Below are positions 12,162 through 21,711 of a stretch of 64,000 nt of DNA, in pieces. The stretch lies in assembly GCF_018687675.1 (NCBI RefSeq), contig NZ_CP061302.1:62001-126000 (forward strand), in the 5' to 3' direction. The DNA comes from Polynucleobacter sp. MG-Unter2-18 (GTDB taxonomy: Bacteria > Pseudomonadota > Gammaproteobacteria > Burkholderiales > Burkholderiaceae). The position numbers and the translations under genes are program-made. The stretch's first letter is position 1. Each line of letters begins with the position of its first letter. Below the pieces are notes generated by a model that saw nothing but the letters and a program-made list of their open reading frames with translations, did no database searches and was not told the DNA's origin.

Positions 12162-12887
12162 ATGCGTCAAACCCCTCAAATCTCCAAATTAACTAGCTTA
12201 CGTGCTGGCTTTGCAGTTCTATCTATTTTTGCTCTAAGCGGCCTTGCGGCACAAGCTTATGCCGCTGATCCAGCACCCATGGCCCCAGCTGCAGAGGCAA
12301 AGGCTGCTGCTCCAGCTAAGCCAAAAGTTGATGTCGCTGCTGGTGAGACACTCTATAACTCTGGAGATGCCACTCGCGGTGTTGTAGCCTGTATTACATG
12401 CCATGGCCCTAAGGGCCAGAGTGCTGTAGCAACTTGGCCCAAGTTATCTGCTCAGCATGCTGCATACACAGCAAAACAGTTGAAGAATTTCAAGGAAGGC
12501 ACTAGAGCGAATGCCATCATGATGGGCATGTCTATGCCTTTAACTGAGCAAGATATGATCAATATTGGTACTTTCCTATCTCAGCAGGCTCCATCCCAAG
12601 GCGTGGCTCAAACCAAAGAAGCTCTTGATTTGGGTAAGAGTATTTATGGTGGCGGTATTGCATCGAAGGGCGTTCCAGCCTGCGCTGGTTGCCACAGCCC
12701 TAATGGTGCAGGCATTCCTGCGCAATACCCACGTCAAGGTGGACAGTGGGCCGAGTATTCCTACAATCAGTTAGTGGGTTTCCGTGAAGGCACTCGTAAA
12801 AATAGTACTCAGATGACAACGATTGCTACGAAGCTTTCTGATCAAGAGATGAAGGCAGTTTCTGATTACATGGCAGGCTTGCATTAA
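12162..12887 (+). CDS. Dihaem cytochrome c4
   Basis: The start at 12162 (MRQTPQISKLTSL) is chosen because it begins a signal peptide (cleavage after AQAYA) and follows an AAGG box; the frame is open to 12102. The 241-residue product has two haem-binding motifs, CITCHGPKG and CAGCHSPNG, about 100 residues apart, each followed by an axial-ligand methionine region (MSMPLTEQD and TIATKLSDQE). Such c4 cytochromes carry electrons in the periplasm from bc1 to terminal oxidases. An alanine- and proline-rich linker follows the signal peptide. Confidence 0.9.
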   Translation: MRQTPQISKLTSLRAGFAVLSIFALSGLAAQAYAADPAPMAPAAEAKAAAPAKPKVDVAAGETLYNSGDATRGVVACITCHGPKGQSAVATWPKLSAQHAAYTAKQLKNFKEGTRANAIMMGMSMPLTEQDMINIGTFLSQQAPSQGVAQTKEALDLGKSIYGGGIASKGVPACAGCHSPNGAGIPAQYPRQGGQWAEYSYNQLVGFREGTRKNSTQMTTIATKLSDQEMKAVSDYMAGLH

Positions 12888-12908
12888 TCGTTACCTAAGT
12901 ACAAAACA

Positions 12909-12937
12909 AAAACCCCGCTGATGTAGCGGGGTTTTTT
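12909..12937. terminator. Bidirectional terminator between cytochrome c4 and lysA
   Basis: AAAACCCCGCT pairs with AGCGGGGTTTT across a 5-base loop, with a T run on the plus strand and an A-rich flank that gives T on the minus strand. It serves two convergent genes. Confidence 0.9.
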
Positions 12938-12967
12938 ATTACCTGGAATTTACCAAGCGAAGTTAAT

Positions 12968-14266
12968 TTAATCTGGCAAGGTGGTTTCACTAGTAAAGAG
13001 ATCAGCAATATTTTCACGAGCACGAATGACGTATGCATTCTTGCCATCAACCATGATCTCTGCAGGTTTTGGCCTGGTGTTGTAATTGGAAGCCATCACA
13101 AAGCCATAAGCACCAGCAGACAGAATAGCTAGCAGATCACCTTCTTCAACCGCAAGTTGACGATCTCTTCCAAGCCAGTCACCAGATTCACATACGGGTC
13201 CGACGACGTCATAAGTAGAGCTTGCAACTTGCTTAGTTTGAACTGGAACGATTCCGTGATAAGCCTCGTAGAGCGCTGGGCGCATCAACTCTGTCATTGC
13301 TGCATCCACAATACAAAAGTTTTTCTCAGCACCAGGCTTGAGATACTCAACTTGAGTCAAGAGCACGCCAGCATTACCCACTAAGGATCTACCAGGCTCT
13401 AAGACAATATCGAGATGCCCAAAGCCACGTTGAGCAACGCGATTGAGTAAGGTGTTGGTGAACTCAGTAATATCAGGCGGGTTGTCATCGCCATAAGAAA
13501 TACCAAGGCCTCCACCTAAATCCAGATGGTGGATCTCAATACCCTCTTTTTTCAATTGAGTAACTAACTCGAGCACTTTATCAAGCGCATCAAGATAGGG
13601 TGCAGTGTTGGTAATTTGTGAACCAATATGACAATCAATACCAACTACATCAATCTGTGACAGCAATGCGGCTTCACGATATGTCTTTAAAACCTCGTGA
13701 TAAGCGATACCAAATTTATTACCCTTTAATCCAGTAGAAATATAAGGATGCGTTTGTGCATCGACATCGGGATTCACGCGCAAGGAAATTGGGGCGCGGC
13801 AATTGAGCTCAGTAGCAACCCGATTAATTTGGTGGAGCTCTGCAATTGACTCTACATTGATACACTTAACGCTAGCTTTTAATGCTTGCGCAATTTCGTG
13901 AGCAGATTTACCAACACCGGCAAACACTAAACTTTTTGGATCTGCGCCAATAGCAAGAGCGCGCGCTAACTCACCGCCGCTGACTAAGTCAAAGCCAGAG
14001 CCTAATTTTTTAAAGCAATCAATCACTGCTAAGTTGCTATTCGCCTTCATCGCATAGTGAACGCGAGCTCGTCTTTTGCCAGAGGAATCTACGCAAGCTT
14101 TGTCATAGGCCTGATAAGCTTCGGTCAATGCTTTTTTACTATAGACATACAGGGGTGTGCCAAATTCCTTTGCCAAATCTAGCAACGGAATTTCCTCTGC
14201 ATACCAAGTACCATTTCGTTCTGTAAATCCAGCTAAGTCGGGGAGTGGGATCGCTTTACTTGTCAT
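12968..14266 (-). CDS. lysA: Diaminopimelate decarboxylase
   Basis: The 432-residue product is a fold-type III PLP enzyme. The PLP lysine is in VHYAMKANSN, the glycine loop is DLGGGLGISYG, HIGSQI is a phosphate-site element, and CESGD near the C-terminus contributes the catalytic cysteine. It makes L-lysine from meso-diaminopimelate. Its ATG overlaps the end of lptM by 4 bases, so the two are translated together. Confidence 0.96.
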   Translation of the reverse strand: MTSKAIPLPDLAGFTERNGTWYAEEIPLLDLAKEFGTPLYVYSKKALTEAYQAYDKACVDSSGKRRARVHYAMKANSNLAVIDCFKKLGSGFDLVSGGELARALAIGADPKSLVFAGVGKSAHEIAQALKASVKCINVESIAELHQINRVATELNCRAPISLRVNPDVDAQTHPYISTGLKGNKFGIAYHEVLKTYREAALLSQIDVVGIDCHIGSQITNTAPYLDALDKVLELVTQLKKEGIEIHHLDLGGGLGISYGDDNPPDITEFTNTLLNRVAQRGFGHLDIVLEPGRSLVGNAGVLLTQVEYLKPGAEKNFCIVDAAMTELMRPALYEAYHGIVPVQTKQVASSTYDVVGPVCESGDWLGRDRQLAVEEGDLLAILSAGAYGFVMASNYNTRPKPAEIMVDGKNAYVIRARENIADLFTSETTLPD

Positions 14267-14454
14267 TGCTTGGCCGATGTGGAGTTAGGAGCTGTAGGGC
14301 TTTGGGGTGGATAGAGCTTGCCTTTAGGCTCTGGCTCAGCAGGAGGACTAGGTGCTGGCGGCACATTTGGCAAATATAAGGGACCTCTAACCCCACATCC
14401 AACAAGGGATATTAGAAGGCCAATACCAAGAGTTCTTTTAAGAATCGCTATCAT
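14263..14454 (-). CDS. lptM: LPS-translocon maturation chaperone LptM-like lipoprotein
   Basis: The 63-residue product has a lipoprotein signal ending LVGC, followed by GVRGPLYLP, the conserved LptM (YifL) motif, then a proline-rich tail. LptM is an outer-membrane lipoprotein that aids disulfide maturation of LptD in E. coli. In betaproteobacteria it commonly precedes lysA, as here with a 4-base overlap. Function is inferred from the motif and position. Confidence 0.85.
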   Translation of the reverse strand: MIAILKRTLGIGLLISLVGCGVRGPLYLPNVPPAPSPPAEPEPKGKLYPPQSPTAPNSTSAKQ

Positions 14455-14501
14455 GAATGTCTCTAAAACGAATGATTGAATATAGCATGCAGGACTCTAA
14501 T

Positions 14502-14885
14502 ATGAAGCCAGGCAATTTAACTGTAGAAACGATTGACGATAAGCAATTTTATCAATTGGGTAGTAATTTATTGGAGTCGATAGAGGTAGCCCTAGAAGCC
14601 GCAGACGATGCACTAGACCTCGATCTGGATGTGGAGCGCCAAGGTGGAAACGTCATCAACATTCGGTTTAGAGATCGCAGTGTGATTGTGGTCAACACCC
14701 AGCCCCCTCTACACGAGATTTGGGTAGCGGCTAAATCGGGCGGCTATCACTATCGTTGGGCGGGTACCTTATCTTCTCCGATGTGGTTGGATACTAAAAC
14801 TGGACGCGAATTGCTGGGCGACCTATCCGAATTTGCCAGTGCTCAAGCTGGTCAGATGATCACTATTGGCCTACTTCAGAAATAA
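14502..14885 (+). CDS. cyaY: Frataxin-like iron-sulfur protein CyaY
   Basis: The product matches frataxin/CyaY: a helix rich in acidic residues (SIEVALEAADDALDLDLDV), then the beta-sheet with NTQPPLHEIWVAAKSGGYHY. It binds iron and modulates cluster assembly by IscS. The frame has in-frame ATGs at 14457, 14472, 14487 and 14502. The last is chosen because AGGA lies 7 bases before it and it gives 127 residues, nearest the family length of about 110. The gene is divergent from lptM. Confidence 0.9.
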   Translation: MKPGNLTVETIDDKQFYQLGSNLLESIEVALEAADDALDLDLDVERQGGNVINIRFRDRSVIVVNTQPPLHEIWVAAKSGGYHYRWAGTLSSPMWLDTKTGRELLGDLSEFASAQAGQMITIGLLQK

Positions 14886-14898
14886 GTAAGCTAGAAAC

Positions 14899-15981
14899 TT
14901 AAACTGCCCCGGTCGCTGTTAAGGTCTCTATAACCTGAGCATCGGGAACGCTCTTAATTTGGGCTTTGCCAATCTTCTCTAAAACGACGTAGCGGATTTG
15001 TCCGCCCTCAGTCTTTTTATCTACTTGCATTAATTCCATATAACGTTGTGCGCCAAACTTGGGCGGTGTTATCGGCAGATTCATGGATTGAATGATTTGA
15101 GTGAGGCGGTTAACTTCATCTTGAGTGATGAAGTTTAGGCGTCTTGAGAGGTCTGCACCCATGACCATGCCGCAGCCAACAGCTTCACCATGCAACCACT
15201 CGCCATAGCCCATGCCCGCTTCGATCGCATGACCAAAGGTATGCCCGAAATTCAATGTGGCTCGAATGCCACCTTCTCTTTCATCGGCTGACACTACAGC
15301 TGATTTAATTTCGCAAGAGCGTAAGACCGCATGCGCCATTGCGGCGGTGTCGCAAGCTAGTAAAGCTTTTGCATTTACTTCAATCCAACTTAAGAACTCA
15401 GCATCTGCAATCGCACCATGTTTAATCACTTCAGCTAGACCTGCAGAGAGTTCGCGAGCAGGCAATGTCTTCAAGGTATTGAGGTCAGCAATAACCGCTA
15501 CTGGCTGATGAAATGCTCCGATCATATTTTTTCCGAGCGGATGGTTGATACCGGTCTTGCCACCAACAGAAGAGTCCACTTGAGACAATAAGGTTGTTGG
15601 GACTTGAATGAAGCGAATACCGCGCATAAAGCTAGCAGCAGCAAAGCCGGTCATATCTCCAATAACGCCACCACCTAAAGCCACCAACATCGTTTGACGA
15701 TCGGCCCCATATTTGAGGAGGTCATCAAAAATCAACTGAAGATTTTTCCAGTCCTTATAAGACTCTCCGTCAGGCAAGACAATCGTCCTGACTGGTTTAC
15801 CTAGTTTCTCTAAAGTCTTGGTGAGGCGCTCTGCATATAAAGGGGCAACAGTCGTATTGCTAACAATATAAATTGATGTTGCTTTTTCACAGGCACTAAA
15901 TAATTCTGCTTGATCTATTAAATCTGTACCAATATGAATGGGGTAGCTACGATCACCTAGATCAACTTCTAATGTTTTCAT
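14899..15981 (-). CDS. aroB: 3-dehydroquinate synthase
   Basis: The 360-residue product carries [11 protein letters not shown], the NAD-binding [13 protein letters not shown] and the [18 protein letters not shown] segment of Aro[10 protein letters not shown] supplies metal-binding histidines. It converts DAHP to 3-dehydroquinate in the shikimate pathway. It follows aroK by 8 bases on the same strand. Confidence 0.97.
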   Translation of the reverse strand: MKTLEVDLGDRSYPIHIGTDLIDQAELFSACEKATSIYIVSNTTVAPLYAERLTKTLEKLGKPVRTIVLPDGESYKDWKNLQLIFDDLLKYGADRQTMLVALGGGVIGDMTGFAAASFMRGIRFIQVPTTLLSQVDSSVGGKTGINHPLGKNMIGAFHQPVAVIADLNTLKTLPARELSAGLAEVIKHGAIADAEFLSWIEVNAKALLACDTAAMAHAVLRSCEIKSAVVSADEREGGIRATLNFGHTFGHAIEAGMGYGEWLHGEAVGCGMVMGADLSRRLNFITQDEVNRLTQIIQSMNLPITPPKFGAQRYMELMQVDKKTEGGQIRYVVLEKIGKAQIKSVPDAQVIETLTATGAV

Positions 15982-15989
15982 GGATAAGT

Positions 15990-16514
15990 TTATGCGGAAA
16001 GTTCGAGTTGCATTATGAGGGTGTTGACTAGCTGATTGACGCTGGGCTTTCCAGTCTCAATAATATAGTCAGCGATTTCGCGATATAAAGGGTCACGAAC
16101 AGCGTATAGGTTTTCTAAAATCTTTTTTGCATCACCATTTTTCAGGAGTGGCCGACCTTCACCACCTTTAGTGCGATGCCATAACTCTATGGGATTGGCG
16201 TGGAGATAAATTACCAATCCTCTTTCACTAAGAAATTGTCGATTCTCAGGCAGAAGCACGGCACCGCCACCGGTTGCCAAAATGACATCATGTTCGGCTG
16301 TGATGTCATTAATGGCCTGAGCCTCACGCTTGCGAAATCCATCTTCACCTTCCATTTCGAAGATGACAGGAATCTTGACTCCACAACGATCTTCAATCAC
16401 ATGGTCAGCATCTAAAAAGCGACGCCCTAATTTCTTGGCTAGCAATTTACCGACGGTCGACTTCCCAGCGCCCATGAGGCCAATGAGAAAGATATTGTTG
16501 GATGAAGAGTTCAC
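15990..16514 (-). CDS. aroK: Shikimate kinase
   Basis: The 174-residue product has the P-loop [10 protein letters not shown], the DADHVIE shikimate-site aspartate, the RKREAQ arginine and the GGGAV motif. It phosphorylates shikimate at the 3-hydroxyl. It lies between a pilQ-like gene (12 bases upstream) and aroB, the conserved pilQ-aroK-aroB order. Confidence 0.96.
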   Translation of the reverse strand: MNSSSNNIFLIGLMGAGKSTVGKLLAKKLGRRFLDADHVIEDRCGVKIPVIFEMEGEDGFRKREAQAINDITAEHDVILATGGGAVLLPENRQFLSERGLVIYLHANPIELWHRTKGGEGRPLLKNGDAKKILENLYAVRDPLYREIADYIIETGKPSVNQLVNTLIMQLELSA

Positions 16515-16526
16515 CCTATGATTTTA

Positions 16527-17648
16527 TTAGTGTTTGTCCAGCACGGTGGGGGTTAAGAAGACTAATAGTTCAGTTTTATCTGCCAATTTGGATTTATGGC
16601 GAAATAAATGCCCTATCAATGGAATATCGCCTAGGAGTGGAACTTTGATCTCGTCATCACGTTCGGTAGTTTGAAAGATGCCCCCAATGATGGCGGTACC
16701 TCCATTTTCAACGGTGACCTCAGAACTGAGATTTTTAGTATCAATCGCATAACCCTGTTCAGTTTTCATGCCAATGGTGTCTTTATTGATCCCTACTAAC
16801 ATGGAGATCTTTCCATCGGGATGAATTTTGGGTAAGACCTCTAGGCGTAAATTGGCTTTACGAAATTGCAATTTACTCCCGCTTTGAGAGCTCACTTGAT
16901 ACGGCAGTTCAGTTCCCTGCTCAATTGTGGCTTTAACCTGATCTCCGGTCATGATGCGGGGGTTCGAGAGAATTTTGCCCTGGCCATCAGACTCGAGTGC
17001 TGAGAGCTCCATTTGCAAGAGTTGGGCCGCATTCTTAGATACCAGGGTGGCAGCCAAGGTGGCTGGGTTGAATCCAGCCAAGCCAGTACCTGAGAGATCA
17101 AGGTTTGCGCTTGCGTTTTGGTCCGAGCGGTTACCAATGCCATTGGCTTGATATCCCAACTTCACGCCGAGTTCACGGGCAAAGCGCTGATCAGCTTCGA
17201 CGATGCGAGCTTCTATCAGGATCTGGCGGGGGCTATTAATATGATCACCCCCAAAAGGTAGGGCAGCATCCTCCCGACGAAATTTCTGAAAACTTTGAAT
17301 TTCTGCATGAGGGCCAATCCAGTAAATATCGCCATTTCTGACCAGGCGCAAGCCTCTGCTAGCCAATATGGAATGGAGGGCAGTTTGCCAGGGAGTGTCC
17401 TTGAGATCGATCGAAATTTTGCCCTGAATAGATTCGCTAAGGAGAAAATTGGTATTTCCCATTTGGGCTAAGACCTGCAAAAGTTCAGTTATTTCAATCT
17501 GGCTAAATTGAAGGCTAATACGACTCTCTGTAAGGCTGCTTTTAGGGCTGGTTGCTGGGAGATTTCCTTGGGCTGAATTGAGTAAAAAAACCAGCATCAA
17601 GGGGAGTAAGGTAGCGTGGAATTTCTGTAAGGTCTTCAATAGAGTCAA
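16527..17648 (-). CDS. pilQ: Short PilQ-like outer-membrane secretin
   Basis: The product is only 373 residues, about half of a usual PilQ. It has a signal peptide (to about residue 28), an N0/STN domain (about 46-115, SLQFSQIEITELLQVLAQMG) and a secretin core (about 140-370) ending with VPLLGDIPLIGHLFRH and LLVFLTPTV. The AMIN domains and the linker seen in full-length PilQ are absent. Secretins form outer-membrane rings for type IV pili or DNA uptake. Position before aroK-aroB supports the name, but pilM, pilN, pilO and pilP are not here. It overlaps the upstream membrane protein by 4 bases. Confidence 0.78.
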   Translation of the reverse strand: MTLLKTLQKFHATLLPLMLVFLLNSAQGNLPATSPKSSLTESRISLQFSQIEITELLQVLAQMGNTNFLLSESIQGKISIDLKDTPWQTALHSILASRGLRLVRNGDIYWIGPHAEIQSFQKFRREDAALPFGGDHINSPRQILIEARIVEADQRFARELGVKLGYQANGIGNRSDQNASANLDLSGTGLAGFNPATLAATLVSKNAAQLLQMELSALESDGQGKILSNPRIMTGDQVKATIEQGTELPYQVSSQSGSKLQFRKANLRLEVLPKIHPDGKISMLVGINKDTIGMKTEQGYAIDTKNLSSEVTVENGGTAIIGGIFQTTERDDEIKVPLLGDIPLIGHLFRHKSKLADKTELLVFLTPTVLDKH

Positions 17649-18325
17649 TCTGAGTTCGTAGATTTAAAGGTGATGGATTTACCTTTGGGATGGGTCAAGA
17701 TGGCCAACTCTTTTTCAGCTTGGGTCAGGCGCCATTCCCCTAAAGCCAGATCGCCCTTACCCACCATCCTCGTAGACTGGCCGATATGAAAAAAAGCCTG
17801 CTCCAAAGCCCCTATACGACTGATACCTAAATACCTCCAGCGACGAAGCTCTGCTTCATACGGGATGGATGTAGGCTTGCTTTGAGCCAGCTGTATTGGT
17901 GGTTTTGTCTCAATTGAGTGAATACTCACTTCTATTTTATCTACTACCTCATATAGATCCTCTAGCTCAGAATGCCATTCGTTTTGGGAGGATTCTATTT
18001 CTTCTTTAAGGGCTAATAATTGCTCTTGAAGTGTATTTATTTCATTTTCAGCCAGAGACTGATTGGATTCAAAGAAAAAAAAGAGGCCAGCTCCGCAGAT
18101 TAATAAGGTGCAAGAAAAGATCAAAACCGGGCTGAAATTAAGCCCTTTCACCTCGAATGATTTGGTCAAAACAGAGGGCTTTGAAGTCTTGGTTTGGGGC
18201 GATGGATCCATCCTGGGTGGGGAGGAGGTTTTACGAATTCCATGTGGATCTGGAATAGCGGGGTCATCTCCCAGCTCACTCAAAATGTCATCAAAAGACT
18301 GGGAGGAGATGTGGCGTGGTGGCAT
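17645..18325 (-). CDS. Unrecognised single-pass protein upstream of the secretin
   Basis: The family was not recognised. The 226-residue product has a hydrophilic N-terminus rich in Pro and Ser (1-67), one membrane helix (about 68-86, VLIFSCTLLICGAGLFFFF), a long charged helical stretch likely to be a coiled coil (about 90-135), and a conserved-looking C-terminal part (RRWRYLGISRIGALEQAFFH). This topology resembles PilN/PilO inner-membrane pilus proteins, and the gene stands where pilM-pilP normally stand, overlapping the secretin gene by 4 bases. A partner role for the secretin is inferred from position only. Confidence 0.6.
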   Translation of the reverse strand: MPPRHISSQSFDDILSELGDDPAIPDPHGIRKTSSPPRMDPSPQTKTSKPSVLTKSFEVKGLNFSPVLIFSCTLLICGAGLFFFFESNQSLAENEINTLQEQLLALKEEIESSQNEWHSELEDLYEVVDKIEVSIHSIETKPPIQLAQSKPTSIPYEAELRRWRYLGISRIGALEQAFFHIGQSTRMVGKGDLALGEWRLTQAEKELAILTHPKGKSITFKSTNSD

Positions 18326-18463
18326 GCCATATTGTTCTTCTCAGAGATGGGAAAGGCGATCAGGGAAGGCAGAATTGAGCGTCAGAAAAATATTAAATAG
18401 GCATTTAAATGAGAGGTTTTAGGCCTAGAGGGTGAATTACGTAAGCACCCTATAATTTGAACT

Positions 18464-20800
18464 ATGGCTCTACCCCCAAAAGACAAGCCGCCATTAAACG
18501 GGCGGTTTAACCGACAACCTGATAAACGTCCCGGTCAGCCAAGAGGAGGGGCATTCTCGCCCAATAAATCTGGAAGTAATCCGCTCATCAAAGCGCTTCT
18601 GATTATTAGTATGGTTTTTGCGGTGGTGGTTACCTTGTTGCTGGGATATGCTTTCTTAGTAGCAAAGCCGAATCTGCCAAAGATTTCAGCCTTGATTGAT
18701 TACAACCCCAAAACACCATTGCGTATCTATACGGCTGATAAAGTTCTCATAGGTGAGTTTGGGGAGGAGCGCCGTAAGGTAATTCCTTTAAATGAAATCC
18801 CGATGAGTATGCGTAATGCAGTTTTAGCAATTGAGGATGATCGCTTTTACTCTCATGGTGGAGTGGATTACGTGGGTATCCTGAGGGCTACGCTTACGAA
18901 TTTACGCGGCAACCTTTCCCAAGGTGCCTCAACTATCACAATGCAAGTGGCACGGAACTTTTTCCTCAGCAATGAGAAAACTTTCAGCCGTAAGATTTAT
19001 GAGGTTCTCTTAGCTTGGGAAATTGAGTCTCAATTAAGTAAAGACAAGATTCTTGAGATTTATATGAATCAGATCTTTTTGGGGCAAAGAGCTTATGGAT
19101 TTTCTAGTGCAGCCCAAATCTACTTTGGTAAAGATCTAAAAGACATTACGATCGCTGAGTCAGCGATGTTGGCCGGGTTACCAAAAGCACCATCGGCATA
19201 TAACCCTGTAAGCAATTTTCGGCGCGCCAAAATTCGACAGGAATACATTTTGCAGCGCATGCGTGATTTGTCGTACATCACTCCCGAGCAATATCAAATT
19301 GCAATTGCTGAAGAGTTACATATCCGTGGTCTCGGTAATGAATTTAGTACTCGCGCAGATTTTCCTGCTGAGATGGTTCGTCAGCTCTTAATTACACAAT
19401 ATGGCGAGGCAATCTATTCGCAGGGAATAGATGTATACACCACAATCTTGAAGGCAGACCAAGACGCCGCATATAAAGCAGTACGTCGCGGTATTTTTGA
19501 GTACGACTTACGTCACGCATATCGTGGTCCCGAGGGATTCATTGATTTGCCAGAAGATACAGTGAAGCGTCAACGTGCAATTGACGAAGCTTTGTTGGCT
19601 TATCCGCAATTGGATGATTTGCAGTCAGGCGTGGTGCTCGATATTAAGCCAAAAGAAATGCAGGTCATGATTGCTACTGGAGATACGATCACCATAAAGG
19701 GTGAGAGTATGAAGCTGGCCGCCGCTGCTTTAACAGATAGCACTCAACCTAAAAAACGTTTGCGTCCTGGTGCGATCGTTAGGCTACTTTCGGACGGTGG
19801 CGTATGGAAGTTGGCGCAGTTACCTCAAGTTGAAGCTGCTTTTGTTTCAATGAATACCGAGACGGGCGCGATCCTCTCTTTGGTGGGCGGCTTTGATTTC
19901 CGTCGAAATAAGTTTAATCACGTCACCCAAGCTCAACGCCAACCGGGTTCTTCTTTCAAGCCATTTATTTATGCCGCTGCGATTGAGAAAGGTTTTTCTC
20001 CAAGCACAATGGTGAATGATGCCCCGCTATCGATTGGCGGTCTGGAAACAGGGAGTCAAGCTTGGGAACCCAAGAACTACGATGGCAAGTATGAGGGTTT
20101 AATGCGCTTACGCACTGCCTTAGCAAAATCAAAAAACTTGGTTTCAGTGAGATTAATTCGCTCTATTGGACCATCTTATGCTCAAGACTATATTCAACGT
20201 TTTGGGTTTGAGGCGGAGAAGCACCCGCCTTATTTGACAATGGCTTTGGGCGCAGGTTCTGTTACACCTTTACAAATGGCATCAGCTTATAGCGTTTTTG
20301 CTAATGGGGGATATCGTGTAGATCCCTATTTAATTAATAAGATGACTGACTCAAAAGGCACAATACTCTTCGAGGCCAAGCCTACTCATGCGCGTGAAGA
20401 TGCCCCCCGTGTGTTGGATGCGCGAACTTCTTTTGTGATGGATAGTATGTTGCAAGAAGTTACGAAAACCGGCACTGCAGCCAGTGCAAGAGCGAAATTA
20501 GGTCGGAATGATATTGCCGGTAAAACAGGCACTACCAATGAGTCACACGATGCTTGGTTTGCGGGATATAACCCGAAGGTAGTTGCAATTGCTTGGATTG
20601 GCTTTGATAAACCCGCAAGTTTGGGTGATCGTGAAACTGGCGGAGGGCTTGCTTTACCAATGTGGATCTATTATATGAGTACTGCCTTGAGGGATGAGCC
20701 ACAACAATCACGCGAAGTGCCTGCGGGCCTTACTCAAGTGGATGGTGATTGGTTTATTCCTGAGTTTTCTAATAACGGCGGTGTACGCGAACTGCAGTAG
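18464..20800 (+). CDS. mrcA: Penicillin-binding protein 1A (bifunctional)
   Basis: The 778-residue product has a proline-rich cytoplasmic N-terminus, one membrane helix (about 42-66), a GT51 glycosyltransferase domain with catalytic EDDRFYSHGGVD and GASTITMQVARN, and a transpeptidase domain with SSFK (serine nucleophile), SKN and KTGTTN. It polymerises and cross-links peptidoglycan. It diverges from the gene upstream of pilQ, an arrangement widely seen as ponA-pilM. A transposase gene follows after 12 bases. Confidence 0.95.
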   Translation: MALPPKDKPPLNGRFNRQPDKRPGQPRGGAFSPNKSGSNPLIKALLIISMVFAVVVTLLLGYAFLVAKPNLPKISALIDYNPKTPLRIYTADKVLIGEFGEERRKVIPLNEIPMSMRNAVLAIEDDRFYSHGGVDYVGILRATLTNLRGNLSQGASTITMQVARNFFLSNEKTFSRKIYEVLLAWEIESQLSKDKILEIYMNQIFLGQRAYGFSSAAQIYFGKDLKDITIAESAMLAGLPKAPSAYNPVSNFRRAKIRQEYILQRMRDLSYITPEQYQIAIAEELHIRGLGNEFSTRADFPAEMVRQLLITQYGEAIYSQGIDVYTTILKADQDAAYKAVRRGIFEYDLRHAYRGPEGFIDLPEDTVKRQRAIDEALLAYPQLDDLQSGVVLDIKPKEMQVMIATGDTITIKGESMKLAAAALTDSTQPKKRLRPGAIVRLLSDGGVWKLAQLPQVEAAFVSMNTETGAILSLVGGFDFRRNKFNHVTQAQRQPGSSFKPFIYAAAIEKGFSPSTMVNDAPLSIGGLETGSQAWEPKNYDGKYEGLMRLRTALAKSKNLVSVRLIRSIGPSYAQDYIQRFGFEAEKHPPYLTMALGAGSVTPLQMASAYSVFANGGYRVDPYLINKMTDSKGTILFEAKPTHAREDAPRVLDARTSFVMDSMLQEVTKTGTAASARAKLGRNDIAGKTGTTNESHDAWFAGYNPKVVAIAWIGFDKPASLGDRETGGGLALPMWIYYMSTALRDEPQQSREVPAGLTQVDGDWFIPEFSNNGGVRELQ

Positions 20801-20812
20801 TTCGCTTAAGCA

Positions 20813-21517
20813 ATGGCAAGGCAAGCGCGTACCATCATTCCTGGTCAAGCAATGCATGTGATGGTTCGTGGCAATAATCGAGAAACAATTTTTTTTGGTG
20901 ATGCAGACCGCCGCATCTACTTAGATTGGTTACGAGAGGCCGCCAAACAATTTGGTAGCGCGGTACATGCATTTGCTTTAATGCCAAATCATGTACATCT
21001 TTTAATGACCCCCCAGAATGACGATTCGCTTGCAAAAACAATGCAATCCCTTGGTAGGCGTTACGCACAGTATTTCAATCAACAGCAGCAACGTTCGGGA
21101 ACGATTTGGGAGGGACGCTACCGCTCCTCCTTAATAGATCCAGATTATTTTTTACGCTGCCAACGCTTCATTGAACTCAATCCCGTGAGGTCTGGTTTTG
21201 AGTTGAGCCCACAGGCCTCTACTTGGACTAGTTTTGCTTCCCACATTGGCGGTAATGCAGAGCCTTGGTTGGTTGATCATCAGCACTTTTGGAGGCTGGG
21301 CAACACTCCATTTGAGAGGCAAATGACTTGGGCAGCATTTGTGAAAGAGGGGGCGCCTCACTGGGAAGATCGCCAAATTAATGAGGCTTTGGTGAGATCT
21401 AAGCCGTGGATAAGCGATGTTTATGCAAAAAAGCTGTTTAAAGATAATCCTGAACAGGTATTAATCAGGCGTCGTGGGCGACCTAAAAAATTAATATTAG
21501 CTAATTCAATAGCTTAG
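20813..21517 (+). CDS. REP-associated tyrosine transposase (Y1, IS200-like)
   Basis: The 234-residue product has the Y1 fold: MARQARTIIPGQAMHVMVRG, the HUH motif in MPNHVHLLM, the catalytic tyrosine region RRYAQYFNQ, and GTIWEGRYRSSLI plus RCQRFIELNPVRSG typical of RAYTs. Such enzymes act on short palindromic single-stranded DNA and are usually single-copy domesticated genes rather than mobile IS. A long palindrome lies 45 bases after the stop. The gene begins 12 bases after mrcA and could ride on its transcript. Confidence 0.88.
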   Translation: MARQARTIIPGQAMHVMVRGNNRETIFFGDADRRIYLDWLREAAKQFGSAVHAFALMPNHVHLLMTPQNDDSLAKTMQSLGRRYAQYFNQQQQRSGTIWEGRYRSSLIDPDYFLRCQRFIELNPVRSGFELSPQASTWTSFASHIGGNAEPWLVDHQHFWRLGNTPFERQMTWAAFVKEGAPHWEDRQINEALVRSKPWISDVYAKKLFKDNPEQVLIRRRGRPKKLILANSIA

Positions 21518-21562
21518 AGCTTCTTTAAGACGTTTAGTAGCAAGCGTTGCAGTGACCATCTT

Positions 21563-21627
21563 ATGACTCTGTCCCTTTTATAAAGATTCTTTTTAGCTCA
21601 TCCCTAATTTAAATGGGACAGAGTTAT
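21563..21627. repeat. Palindrome downstream of the Y1 transposase
   Basis: ACTCTGTCCC (21566-21575) pairs perfectly with GGGACAGAGT (21615-21624). Further pairs lie outside and inside, giving arms of about 18 bases around a 29-base loop. No clean T run follows, so it is not an obvious terminator. It could be the transposase's target element. Confidence 0.65.
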
Positions 21628-21711
21628 TTTATTTCTATTGCTTCAATATGGGTATTCCCCTATATTAGATCCTCCAAAAGTAATCGAGCCCAAAGGGTGA
21701 GCGGAAATACT

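Noticed and set aside
18063..18422. 119-codon plus-strand frame opposite the orphan upstream of the secretin
   Set aside because: It overlaps the 226-residue gene antisense, has no ribosome-binding site and no family features. The minus-strand gene has a 4-base coupling with the secretin and is preferred.
21613..21711. N-terminal extension of gltB from the upstream ATG
   Set aside because: The first 33 codons lie in the transposase palindrome, have no family similarity, and would lengthen the propeptide before the catalytic cysteine.
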